The translations under genes and the position numbers were made by a program. From assembly GCA_017935825.1 (NCBI GenBank), contig JAGBGW010000045.1:1-8345 (forward strand): DNA of 8,345 bases. Reading direction: 5' to 3'. The notes under the pieces were generated by a model that ran no database searches, was not told the origin of the DNA, and was given only the letters and a program-made list of their open reading frames with translations. Shown here piece after piece: positions 1 to 7,701 of the stretch; the stretch's first letter is position 1, and the number at the start of each line of letters is the position of its first letter. Origin of the DNA: Clostridia bacterium. Lineage in GTDB: Bacteria > Bacillota > Clostridia > Christensenellales > Maliibacteriaceae.

Positions 1-152
1 AGTATACTTGTATATATGCCATCGTCAACTCCCTCTGTCAGGCGCAGGGTGTCAACCGTGTGCGTTTCACCGTGGAGGGGCACAGCATCGAATCGGGCGG
101 CGAAATTGCTTTGAGCAGTCCGCTTATGCCCAATATCGGTCTGGTATATTAA
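1..152 (+). CDS. GerMN-domain protein, C-terminal fragment
   Basis: The frame that ends at the TAA at 150-152 is open from the window edge and gives 49 residues. They contain AIVNSLCQAQGVNRVRFTVE, followed by a short Gly-rich turn and a final ALSSPLMPNIGLVY. The pattern of a short helix, then GV..V.F.V-G, then L..PL.PN matches the end of the GerMN (sporulation and spore germination) domain. That domain usually sits in secreted lipoproteins such as GerM or LpqB-like proteins. The signal peptide and most of the domain lie outside the window, so the full architecture and any gene symbol cannot be given. A 52-nt gap separates it from the next gene with no strong terminator, so it may share a transcript with it. 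The family call rests on a short fragment and on pattern recognition only. Confidence 0.7.
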   Translation, partial: YTCIYAIVNSLCQAQGVNRVRFTVEGHSIESGGEIALSSPLMPNIGLVY

Positions 153-204
153 GGTAAATAAGCTGTTACCAGCTAAAAATATTTCTAACTAAAAGAGGAT
201 GTTT

Positions 205-1113
205 ATGCAGTACCAATTCCGACCCATTGTTTTGGAAGATAAGGCCATCATGGACCCTTATTTCCGCTTGGGACAATATGAGAATTCCGAGCTTTGTTTC
301 GGCAATCTGTTTCTTTGGAAGGACAGCTGGAAAATCGAAGTGTGTATTTTGGAGGACCTGCTTCTTCTGCGCGGCCGCCAGATGGACGGCAGAAGATTCT
401 TCTTCCCGCCCGTCATGCGCGATTTTTCCCGCATCGCAGAGGGGATGGACCATTGCATCGCCGCAAGCCGTCAGGAGGGCGAAACGTTCCTGATGTACGG
501 CGTCAATGAGCGCACGGTGCAGCTTCTGCGCCACAATTGCCCCGATTGCTTTACCATCGAAGAGGACAGAAACAACTTTGACTATGTCTATAATACCAGC
601 GATCTGATCACGTTGCAGGGCAGCAAGTATCACGCAAAACGCAACCACATCAACAAAATGCGCTCCACCATCGATGCAGATTATGAGCATATGTCCGACG
701 AACTGATCGAACCCTGCTTTGCAAGCTATATGCTCTGGTATGAAAAGCGTCAGGCAGACGGCTTTGATCCTTCCCTGGAAGATGAGAAAACCGCTGTCCG
801 CCTTGCCCTTGACAACTGGAAGGAGCTGGACTTTGACGGCGGCGCATTGCTTATCAACGGTCGTGTGGAGGCTTTCTCCCTTGGCGAACGCTGCATGCAT
901 ACCGATACCGCAATCATCCACATCGAAAAGGCAAACACGGAATACGCAGGTCTTTATGCACTGATCAACCAGCAGACCGCGCAGAACGTGTTCTCCGATA
1001 TGCAGTATTTGAACCGCGAAGAAGACATGGGCATCCCCGGTCTTCGCCGTGCAAAGGAATCCTACCATCCCTGTAAGATGATCCGTAAGTTCATCATTCG
1101 CATTGCAAAATGA
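205..1113 (+). CDS. DUF2156 family protein (PG lysyltransferase C-terminal-like, GNAT fold)
   Basis: This 302-residue protein starts with MQYQFRPIVLEDKAIMDPYF and goes on to SELCFGNLFLWKDSW and a RRFFFPPV segment. That N-terminal layout is typical of the DUF2156 family found in many Bacillota. The C-terminal half (about residues 130-300) has the second acyltransferase-like domain, including KYHAKRNHINKM and GLYALINQQTAQ, and ends in the LNREEDMGIPGLRRAKESY stretch that is highly characteristic of this family. Relatives include the C-terminal domain of MprF, which transfers lysine from Lys-tRNA to phosphatidylglycerol, and FemX-like transferases. No membrane segments are visible, so it is not a full MprF and its substrate is unknown. 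The ATG at 205 is chosen over the in-frame ATG at 199 because AGAGG at 194-198 abuts 199 but lies 6 nt before 205. Its stop overlaps the next gene by 4 nt (ATGA), suggesting coupled translation. Confidence 0.85.
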   Translation: MQYQFRPIVLEDKAIMDPYFRLGQYENSELCFGNLFLWKDSWKIEVCILEDLLLLRGRQMDGRRFFFPPVMRDFSRIAEGMDHCIAASRQEGETFLMYGVNERTVQLLRHNCPDCFTIEEDRNNFDYVYNTSDLITLQGSKYHAKRNHINKMRSTIDADYEHMSDELIEPCFASYMLWYEKRQADGFDPSLEDEKTAVRLALDNWKELDFDGGALLINGRVEAFSLGERCMHTDTAIIHIEKANTEYAGLYALINQQTAQNVFSDMQYLNREEDMGIPGLRRAKESYHPCKMIRKFIIRIAK

Positions 1114-2156
1114 TCCGAATTATGAAAATGCCGCAAAGCGCGGCAAGACGGCTTTGGCAGGCAGGATTTCCCGAGGATTCCGATGCGTTTTTTGAAAGCT
1201 ATCGCGACCTGCGCAGTGTGGAGGAGTACACCCTTGCACTGTGCGCAGATGACATGTGGTGCGCAGGGCTGCACATCATTCCCCAGACCCTCTGCATCAG
1301 AAACACCAATATCCTCTCGGGGATGGTGGCAGGTGTTGCTACCGAGCCTTCCTGCCGCAAGCGCGGCTATGCAGGACGGCTGATGCGCGCTGCAGGGCAG
1401 CTGATGCGCGAACACGGCATCGCATTGGCAGTGCTGGACCCCTTCCGTGAATCCTTCTATGAACCTTTCGGCTATCGTACGGGCACGGTGTATCAGGATA
1501 AAATCTGTGATACGGCAAAGATGTGTCCCATTCGTGAAACGGAGGACACGGAGCTTTTGAACAATATGTACTGCGCAGGTATCAAGGGCTACAGCGGCTA
1601 TGCTGCCCGTACCCCCAGAGACTGGGCATTTCGCATGCGCGATGCACAGCTGGACGGCGCCAAGGCCTATGTGACCCACAGTGCCTATGCCATCGCAAAA
1701 GAGGAAGACGACTGCATCCGCGTGTGGGAATATCTTGGCTGGGATGAAGCATCCCGTCAGGCGCTTTTGATGGGTCTGTGTGAGAAATTCGGCAAGCCCG
1801 TCCACTACAGCGAGCCTGTGGCACTTGGCGATGCCGATACCCGGCACGGCGCAATGTATTGTCCGCTGGATATAGAGACATTGCTTACGCAGATTCCTGC
1901 ACAGGGCGAGCATACGGTGAAGCTTTGTATCACGCAGGATGAAACGGTGAAGCGCATCGTCATCACTGCATCGGGCGGTCGTGCTTTGGTTTCCTCGCAC
2001 GAGGATTCTGCCTGCACCATCGATGCAGGAGAACTGTTTTTGATATTACTGGGCGCAAGGGACGCACGCGATGTGGATTCCCTTGACTTTGATACCGCAG
2101 ATACACTTTCAAAGATGTATCCTGTCTGCAAAACGCTTTTGTTTGAACAATATTGA
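1110..2156 (+). CDS. Eis-like GNAT family N-acetyltransferase
   Basis: This 348-residue protein has the acetyl-CoA-binding GNAT motif A at about residues 76-92 (VATEPSCRKRGYAGRLM), with the R-x-x-G-x-x-G pyrophosphate loop as R83, G86 and G89. It is followed by FYEPFGY at 116-122. The Tyr of FGY (Y122) matches the position of the general acid in Eis-type enzymes. The C-terminal quarter (from about residue 265) reads as the SCP2-like domain of the Eis family and ends in a short aromatic tail (LLFEQY), as Eis proteins do. Eis relatives acetylate amines on aminoglycosides, peptides or small molecules; the substrate here cannot be read from the sequence. At 348 residues it is shorter than the roughly 400 usual for Eis. 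The start codon overlaps the upstream stop (ATGA), with no strong Shine-Dalgarno of its own; ATGs at 1122 and 1128 are possible alternatives. Confidence 0.85.
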   Translation: MIRIMKMPQSAARRLWQAGFPEDSDAFFESYRDLRSVEEYTLALCADDMWCAGLHIIPQTLCIRNTNILSGMVAGVATEPSCRKRGYAGRLMRAAGQLMREHGIALAVLDPFRESFYEPFGYRTGTVYQDKICDTAKMCPIRETEDTELLNNMYCAGIKGYSGYAARTPRDWAFRMRDAQLDGAKAYVTHSAYAIAKEEDDCIRVWEYLGWDEASRQALLMGLCEKFGKPVHYSEPVALGDADTRHGAMYCPLDIETLLTQIPAQGEHTVKLCITQDETVKRIVITASGGRALVSSHEDSACTIDAGELFLILLGARDARDVDSLDFDTADTLSKMYPVCKTLLFEQY

Positions 2157-2164
2157 GGTTTACC

Positions 2165-3349
2165 ATGGCAAAAAAAGCACATCCCATCGGCATTCTGGGC
2201 GGCACGTTCCACCCGATCCACAATGGGCACGTGATGATGGCGCATATCGCGCTGGAAGAAATGAAGCTCAAACAGGTCTGGTTTTTGCCCGATGGCATGC
2301 CGCCTCATAAAAGCATCGGCGGCGTGACGCCCCAGCAGAGACTGGAAATGGTGCGCCTTGCCGTGGAAGATGTGGATGGTTTCGTGGTGGCTGCGCAGGA
2401 AGTACAGCGCGAAGGTTACACCTATACCGTGGACACCATGCGCGAACTGACAGCGAAGTATCCTGATGAAAGCTTTGTCCAGATCATCGGCGCAGATACG
2501 CTGCTGCAGCTTGAAAGCTGGAGAGAATTTGATGAAATTGCAAAGCTGTGTGCATTTTTTGTGGTACCCAGAAAAGGAACCAAGAAAGCGGGTGCAAAGG
2601 AATGTGCCAAGAAGCTGAAGAAAAAATACGATGCAAAGATTTATTTCGCAGAACAATCCAGCATCGATATTTCCTCCACTGCTTTGCGTGAAATGATGGA
2701 AGCAGGGGAGGGCTGGCGGGAATTCATCCCCGAAAAAACTGCAGCTTATATTGAGGAAAATCAGCTTTATCGTGCATCGGAACAGACACAGTTTGACAGC
2801 ATCAGCGATCGTGTGCGAAAGTCGCTGCCGCTTTCAAGATGGCATCATACTTTGGGTGTGGTGCAGACGGCGGTGCAGCTTGCACAGCGTTTTGGTGTGG
2901 ATGTGGAACGTGCACGCCTTGCAGCTTTAATTCAAGATTGTGCAAAAACGTATCATGGGAAGGAAGCAGAGGCATTGATGGCGAATTATAAAGTAGAGCT
3001 TGATGCATTCTCCCAAAATGCACCCAAACTTTGGCATGGGCCTTTGGGCGCGGCGATCGCAAAGCATGAATACGGTGTGGAAGATGAGGAAATTTTGAAC
3101 GCCGTACGAATCCATACCGTGGGCGCGGCAAATATGACCCCGCTGGAAAAGGTGATCAAGCTTGCAGATCTGATCGAACCAGGCAGAACTTACGATGCCG
3201 TGGAAGAGATCCGCGAAATTGCCAAGACCGATTTGGACGGCGCACTGCTTGCCGCCATGAAAAATACAATGGGCTATTTAAAAAACGGATCGCAGAACAT
3301 GCATCCGGACTCAATTGCCGCGATAAAGGCGCTTGAGGATAAGCAATAA
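2165..3349 (+). CDS. nadD: NadD-YqeK fusion: nicotinate-nucleotide adenylyltransferase plus HD domain
   Basis: This 394-residue protein joins two enzymes that are usually separate. Residues 1-202 are NadD, which adenylates nicotinate mononucleotide to deamido-NAD. They show the nucleotidyltransferase loop GGTFHPIHNGH (12-22), GAD (109-111) and ISSTALR (169-175), and end in the family-typical YIEENQLY. Residues from about 210 to 394 resemble YqeK, an HD-superfamily protein whose characterised members hydrolyse Ap4A symmetrically. H228, H291, H301, H317 and D335 are in place for metal binding, but the HD dyad reads Q257-D258 (CAA GAT), so one expected ligand is missing. Hydrolase activity is therefore doubtful while NadD looks intact. 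The start is the ATG at 2165, with GAGG at 2155-2158, rather than the in-frame TTG at 2153, which overlaps the upstream stop. It lies in the NadD-RsfS block typical of Bacillota. Confidence 0.93.
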   Translation: MAKKAHPIGILGGTFHPIHNGHVMMAHIALEEMKLKQVWFLPDGMPPHKSIGGVTPQQRLEMVRLAVEDVDGFVVAAQEVQREGYTYTVDTMRELTAKYPDESFVQIIGADTLLQLESWREFDEIAKLCAFFVVPRKGTKKAGAKECAKKLKKKYDAKIYFAEQSSIDISSTALREMMEAGEGWREFIPEKTAAYIEENQLYRASEQTQFDSISDRVRKSLPLSRWHHTLGVVQTAVQLAQRFGVDVERARLAALIQDCAKTYHGKEAEALMANYKVELDAFSQNAPKLWHGPLGAAIAKHEYGVEDEEILNAVRIHTVGAANMTPLEKVIKLADLIEPGRTYDAVEEIREIAKTDLDGALLAAMKNTMGYLKNGSQNMHPDSIAAIKALEDKQ

Positions 3350-3364
3350 AAGGAGGGAACAGTC

Positions 3365-3745
3365 ATGAGACCCGAAACCGAACTGGTAGTCAACCGCATC
3401 AAAGAAACGCTGGATGCCAAAAAGGGCATCGACATCATGTCCATCGACATTTCCGAGATGACCATTCTTGCCGAGTGCTTTGTCGTTGCAAGCGGTGCCA
3501 CCGCACTGCATGCCCGTGCACTGGCTGATGCTGTCTACGAAATGCGTCAGGAAGAAGATGGCATCAAACCTGTGCGTGAAGAAGGCTACGAACAGGGTCA
3601 CTGGATCGTGCTGGACTACGGCGATGTGATGGTACACCTTTTCCGACAGGAAGAACGCGAATTCTACAATCTGGAAAGATTGTGGCTGCAGGAGCAGAAT
3701 TTCACCTTCCGTGCAGATTCGCCCGATGAAGTACCTACCGTCTGA
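3365..3745 (+). CDS. rsfS: Ribosomal silencing factor RsfS (Iojap/YbeB family)
   Basis: RsfS binds ribosomal protein uL14 on the large subunit and blocks joining with the small subunit, lowering translation when nutrients are short. The 126-residue product has the full family pattern. It opens with an N-terminal helix and DIMSIDISEMTILAECFVVA, continues through ALHARALADAVYEMR, and has the conserved core EGYEQGHWIVLDYGDVMVHL. It then runs FRQEEREFYNLERLW. The length is normal for the family (about 105-130). AGGAGGG at 3351-3357 lies 7 nt before the ATG, and only 15 nt separate it from the NadD-YqeK stop, so they are probably co-transcribed. It is the last gene before a clear terminator. The usual YF of the core appears as CF, a small deviation. 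Confidence 0.95.
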   Translation: MRPETELVVNRIKETLDAKKGIDIMSIDISEMTILAECFVVASGATALHARALADAVYEMRQEEDGIKPVREEGYEQGHWIVLDYGDVMVHLFRQEEREFYNLERLWLQEQNFTFRADSPDEVPTV

Positions 3746-3759
3746 TGCTTGGATAAATT

Positions 3760-3792
3760 GCGCCTCGTTGTATGACGAGGCGCTTTTGCTTT
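3760..3792 (+). terminator. Intrinsic terminator after rsfS
   Basis: A perfect 9-bp GC-rich stem (GCGCCTCGT at 3760-3768 with ACGAGGCGC at 3775-3783) closes a 6-nt loop and is followed by an interrupted T-run (TTTTGCTTT). It sits 14 nt after the rsfS stop codon and closes the upstream operon just before the fumC promoter. Confidence 0.88.
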
Positions 3793-3793
3793 A

Positions 3794-3822
3794 TTGCAAT
3801 ACTGCGGCGAATCTTCTATAAT
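3794..3822 (+). promoter_or_regulatory. Sigma-A-type promoter for fumC-malic enzyme
   Basis: A -35-like TTGCAA (3794-3799) and a perfect -10 TATAAT (3817-3822) are separated by 17 nt, the optimal spacing. Transcription would start near 3829, about 30 nt before the fumC ATG. It begins only a few bases after the upstream terminator's T-run, so the fumC unit is well separated from the rsfS operon. I see no clear operator in the short leader. Confidence 0.78.
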
Positions 3823-3858
3823 AATGTTGTTTTTAGAAGATTAGTCTTGGAGGAAACG

Positions 3859-5229
<1,371 letters not shown>

Positions 5230-5248
5230 ATTTTAGGAGGCAACATAT

Positions 5249-6424
5249 ATGGATTACGCAAAAGAGTCCCTTCGTCTGCACGGCGAATGGAAAGGTAAGA
5301 TCGAAGTCACCGCAAAGGTACCCGTTGCAAACCGCGACGACCTTTCCCTTGCATACACCCCCGGCGTGGCACAGCCCTGCCTGGCGATCAAAGAAGATAT
5401 TTCCAAAAGTTATGAGCTGACGGGTCGTCAGAACATGTGCCTTGTGGTCACCGACGGCAGTGCGGTGCTTGGTCTTGGCGACATCGGTCCCGAGGCAGGC
5501 ATGCCCGTTATGGAAGGTAAGTGCGTACTGTTTAAGGCGTTCGGCGGCGTGGATGCATTCCCCATGTGCATCAAGAGCCAGGATGTGGATGAGATCGTCA
5601 AGACCATTTACCTGATCTCCGGCTCCTTCGGCGGCGTCAACCTTGAGGACATCGCAGCTCCCCGTTGCTTTGAGATTGAGCGCAAATTGAAGGAGATCTG
5701 CGACATCCCGATCTTCCATGACGACCAGCATGGCACCGCTGTTATTGTGCTTGCAGGTCTGACCAACGCACTGAAGATCGTGGGCAAGAAGAAGGAAGAG
5801 GTCAAGGTTGTCATGTCCGGCGCAGGTGCGGCAGGCGTTGCCATCGCAAAGCTTCTGCTCAAAGTCGGTTTTGCCAACATCACCCTGACCGATAAGTTCG
5901 GCGTGGTCTATTCCGGCCGCGAAGAGGGCATGAATGATACGCTGGAAGAAATGGCACTTGTCACCAATAAAGAGAACAAGCGCGGCGGTCTGAATGATGT
6001 CATCGACAACGCGGACATCTTCATCGGCGTTTCCGCACCCGGCGTTCTGAAAAAGGAAATGGTCGAACGCATGAACCGCGATGCCATCATCTTTGCCTGT
6101 GCAAACCCCACCCCCGAGATCTTCCCCGAGGAAGCTTACGAGGCAGGTGCAAAGATCGTTTCCACCGGCAGAAGCGACTATCCCAACCAGATCAACAACG
6201 TTCTGGTATTCCCCGGCATCTTCCGCGGTGCATTCGACGTGCGCGCCAGCGACATCAATGACGAAATGAAGATCGCAGCAGCAGAGGCTCTGGCTTCTCT
6301 TGTAAGCGAGGAAGAGCTCTCCCAGGGCACCATCATTCCTCTTGCATTTGACAAGCGCGTGGGTCCCACCGTGGCAGCAGCGGTAGCTGACATGGCAAGA
6401 AAGACCGGCGTGGCAAGGATCTGA
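5249..6424 (+). CDS. NAD(P)-dependent malic enzyme (oxaloacetate-decarboxylating)
   Basis: Malic enzyme oxidatively decarboxylates L-malate to pyruvate and CO2 with reduction of NAD(P). The 391-residue product belongs to the short bacterial type. Visible landmarks are YTPGVA with catalytic Tyr36, FKAFGGVDAFP with the catalytic Lys at about 96, the metal-binding pair E133-D134 (LEDIAAPRCFEIE), and FHDDQHGTA with D158-D159. The nucleotide fold carries GAGAAG at 191-196 and an Asp at 215 at the end of the second strand, which fits NAD use. The C-terminal CANPTPEIFPEEA and SDYPNQINN blocks complete the active site. The enzyme appears intact. The start is supported by TAGGAGG (5234-5240), 8 nt before the ATG. 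It lies 19 nt after fumC, so the two are almost certainly co-transcribed. NAD versus NADP preference cannot be settled by eye. Confidence 0.96.
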   Translation: MDYAKESLRLHGEWKGKIEVTAKVPVANRDDLSLAYTPGVAQPCLAIKEDISKSYELTGRQNMCLVVTDGSAVLGLGDIGPEAGMPVMEGKCVLFKAFGGVDAFPMCIKSQDVDEIVKTIYLISGSFGGVNLEDIAAPRCFEIERKLKEICDIPIFHDDQHGTAVIVLAGLTNALKIVGKKKEEVKVVMSGAGAAGVAIAKLLLKVGFANITLTDKFGVVYSGREEGMNDTLEEMALVTNKENKRGGLNDVIDNADIFIGVSAPGVLKKEMVERMNRDAIIFACANPTPEIFPEEAYEAGAKIVSTGRSDYPNQINNVLVFPGIFRGAFDVRASDINDEMKIAAAEALASLVSEEELSQGTIIPLAFDKRVGPTVAAAVADMARKTGVARI

Positions 6425-6434
6425 AAACAATAAG

Positions 6435-6465
6435 AAAAAGACGAGGAGTTTTCCTCGTCTTTTTT
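6435..6465. terminator. Bidirectional intrinsic terminator between malic enzyme and D-LDH genes
   Basis: GACGAGGA (6440-6447) pairs with TCCTCGTC (6452-6459) around a GTTT loop. The stem is flanked by AAAAA (6435-6439) and TTTTTT (6460-6465). The symmetry gives each strand a GC stem followed by a T-run. It lies just past the stop of the + strand malic enzyme and just past the stop of the - strand dehydrogenase, so it probably ends both transcripts. Confidence 0.88.
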
Positions 6466-6474
6466 GTGTGTGGA

Positions 6475-7506
6475 TCAAAAACACTTTCCACGGCGTTGTT
6501 TTTTGCATTCGCCCGCATGTCCGCACTGATAACAGATCTCGTTGTTCAATCGTGCATCGGAGAAGAAAGCGCGAATGTTGTCCGTGGTGGTTTGGGCGAT
6601 ATTGTCCAGTGCATCACGGGTCAAAAACGCCTGATGGGATGTAACGATCACATTGGGCATGGAGATCAGCCGTGCCAGCACATCATCCTCCACAATGTGT
6701 CCCGAGTAATCCTGAAAGAAAATATCCGCCTCTTCTTCGTAGACGTCCAGACATGCCGCGCCCACATGGCGGGATTTGATGCCCTCCAACAGTGCTTCGG
6801 AATCGATCAGTGCACCGCGTGATGTATTGATGAGAAAGACACCCTTTTTCATTTTTTCGATGGTTTGTGTATTGATCATATGTTCGGTCTGCTCCGTCAG
6901 CGGGCAGTGCAAAGAGATGATATCGCTTTGTGCATAAAGTTCATCCAGTGTGACATAATCAATGCCGCTGTCCTGTGCGGGAAACAGGTCATAGGCGATC
7001 ACCTTCATGCCGAAACCGCGGCAGATATCGATGAACACGCGGCCGATCTTACCTGTACCGATGACGCCCATGGTCTTGCCGTGCAGGTCAAAGCCCGTCA
7101 GTCCGTTGAGGGTGAAGTTAAAGTCCCGCGTGCGGATGTAGGCTTTGTGGATGCGCCGAAGGGAAGTCAAAAGCAGCGCCATGGCGTGTTCTGCCACTGC
7201 ATAAGGAGAATAGGCGGGTACCCGCACCACGTGGATGCGGCCAAAGCAGGCCCGGATATCCACGTTGTTGAAGCCTGCGCAGCGCAGTGCGATCAGGCGG
7301 ATGCCGTATGCATACAGCCGATCGACCACATGCGCGTTGACATCATCGTTGACAAACACGCATACCGCATCGAAGCCCTGTGCCAGCTGCACAGTGTCTT
7401 CGCTTAAACGGGATTCAAAGAACTTAAACTCCAGATCATCCCCGGCATATTTGATAAATCCGGGTTCGTCATAAGGTTTGGTATCAAATACGGCAATTTT
7501 CAGCAT
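6475..7506 (-). CDS. D-lactate dehydrogenase-family 2-hydroxyacid dehydrogenase with Cys-rich tail
   Basis: The 343-residue product is an NAD-dependent D-2-hydroxyacid dehydrogenase; pyruvate to D-lactate is the likeliest reaction. The NAD fold has GTGKIG at 150-155 and Asp173 (AYD), which favours NAD over NADP. The catalytic triad is R230 (NTSRGALID), E259 (DVYEEEAD) and H291 (VTSHQAFLT), each five positions before the R235/E264/H296 of the Lactobacillus D-LDH. RCAGFNNVD and VPAYSPYAVAEHA are characteristic of the D-LDH branch. Residues 325-342 add C-x2-C-x5-C-x7-C, not part of the usual fold. The ATG at 7506 is preferred over the GTG at 7521 because that GTGAGG is itself the ribosome binding site, 9 nt upstream. 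It is convergent with the malic enzyme gene, which makes pyruvate. Phenyllactate or hydroxyisocaproate dehydrogenases are close relatives, so the substrate is uncertain. Confidence 0.93.
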   Translation of the reverse strand: MLKIAVFDTKPYDEPGFIKYAGDDLEFKFFESRLSEDTVQLAQGFDAVCVFVNDDVNAHVVDRLYAYGIRLIALRCAGFNNVDIRACFGRIHVVRVPAYSPYAVAEHAMALLLTSLRRIHKAYIRTRDFNFTLNGLTGFDLHGKTMGVIGTGKIGRVFIDICRGFGMKVIAYDLFPAQDSGIDYVTLDELYAQSDIISLHCPLTEQTEHMINTQTIEKMKKGVFLINTSRGALIDSEALLEGIKSRHVGAACLDVYEEEADIFFQDYSGHIVEDDVLARLISMPNVIVTSHQAFLTRDALDNIAQTTTDNIRAFFSDARLNNEICYQCGHAGECKKQRRGKCF

Positions 7507-7701
7507 GCAGTTTTTCCTCACTTTTTTCAGATAGTATACCCGATTGGAGCAAACGGATTCGCTCCGCTTTATCGATTGTGGATATCATATCATAAAACAA
7601 ATCAAAAATGCAGATGTTCACGGCGATTATTGACAAAAATCGACGAAAACGATAGTATAACTGTGGTATAGATTTTATGCTGAAAAAGAGAGTATGGAGC
7701 A
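7507..7701. other. Divergent intergenic region, D-LDH / MFS transporter
   Basis: This 195-nt AT-rich region separates two divergently transcribed genes, so it must carry signals for both. On the + strand there is a consensus TTGACA (see the promoter entry). On the - strand I find -10-like TATACT and TATGAT elements but no convincing -35 at proper spacing. GGAGC (7546-7550) and GCTCC (7561-7565) form a small hairpin with a 10-nt loop in the D-LDH leader, and GATATCATATC (7581-7591) is nearly palindromic. I do not recognise a Rex or other named operator. Confidence 0.5.
7630..7661 (+). promoter_or_regulatory. Probable promoter of the MFS transporter gene
   Basis: A perfect -35 TTGACA lies at 7630-7635. 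The -10 may be TAGTAT at 7653-7658 (17-nt spacer) or the better-matching TATAAC at 7656-7661 (20-nt spacer, long). Either would start transcription about 30-40 nt before the ATG at 7702. Confidence 0.6.

Noticed and set aside
161..174. AGCTG-TTAC-CAGCT hairpin between the GerMN fragment and the DUF2156 gene
   Set aside because: The stem is only 5 bp and is followed on the + strand by an A-rich stretch, not a T-run, so it is not a credible terminator.
6466..7407. + strand open frames inside the D-LDH gene (6466-6822 and 6865-7407)
   Set aside because: They lie opposite a well-supported dehydrogenase with all catalytic residues; their proteins show no recognisable domain.
7575..7600. Possible Rex-type operator (TTGTG ... 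ACAA) near the D-LDH gene
   Set aside because: The half-sites are too far apart and the internal sequence does not match the TTGT-rich/ACAA-rich 18-bp inverted repeat of Rex.
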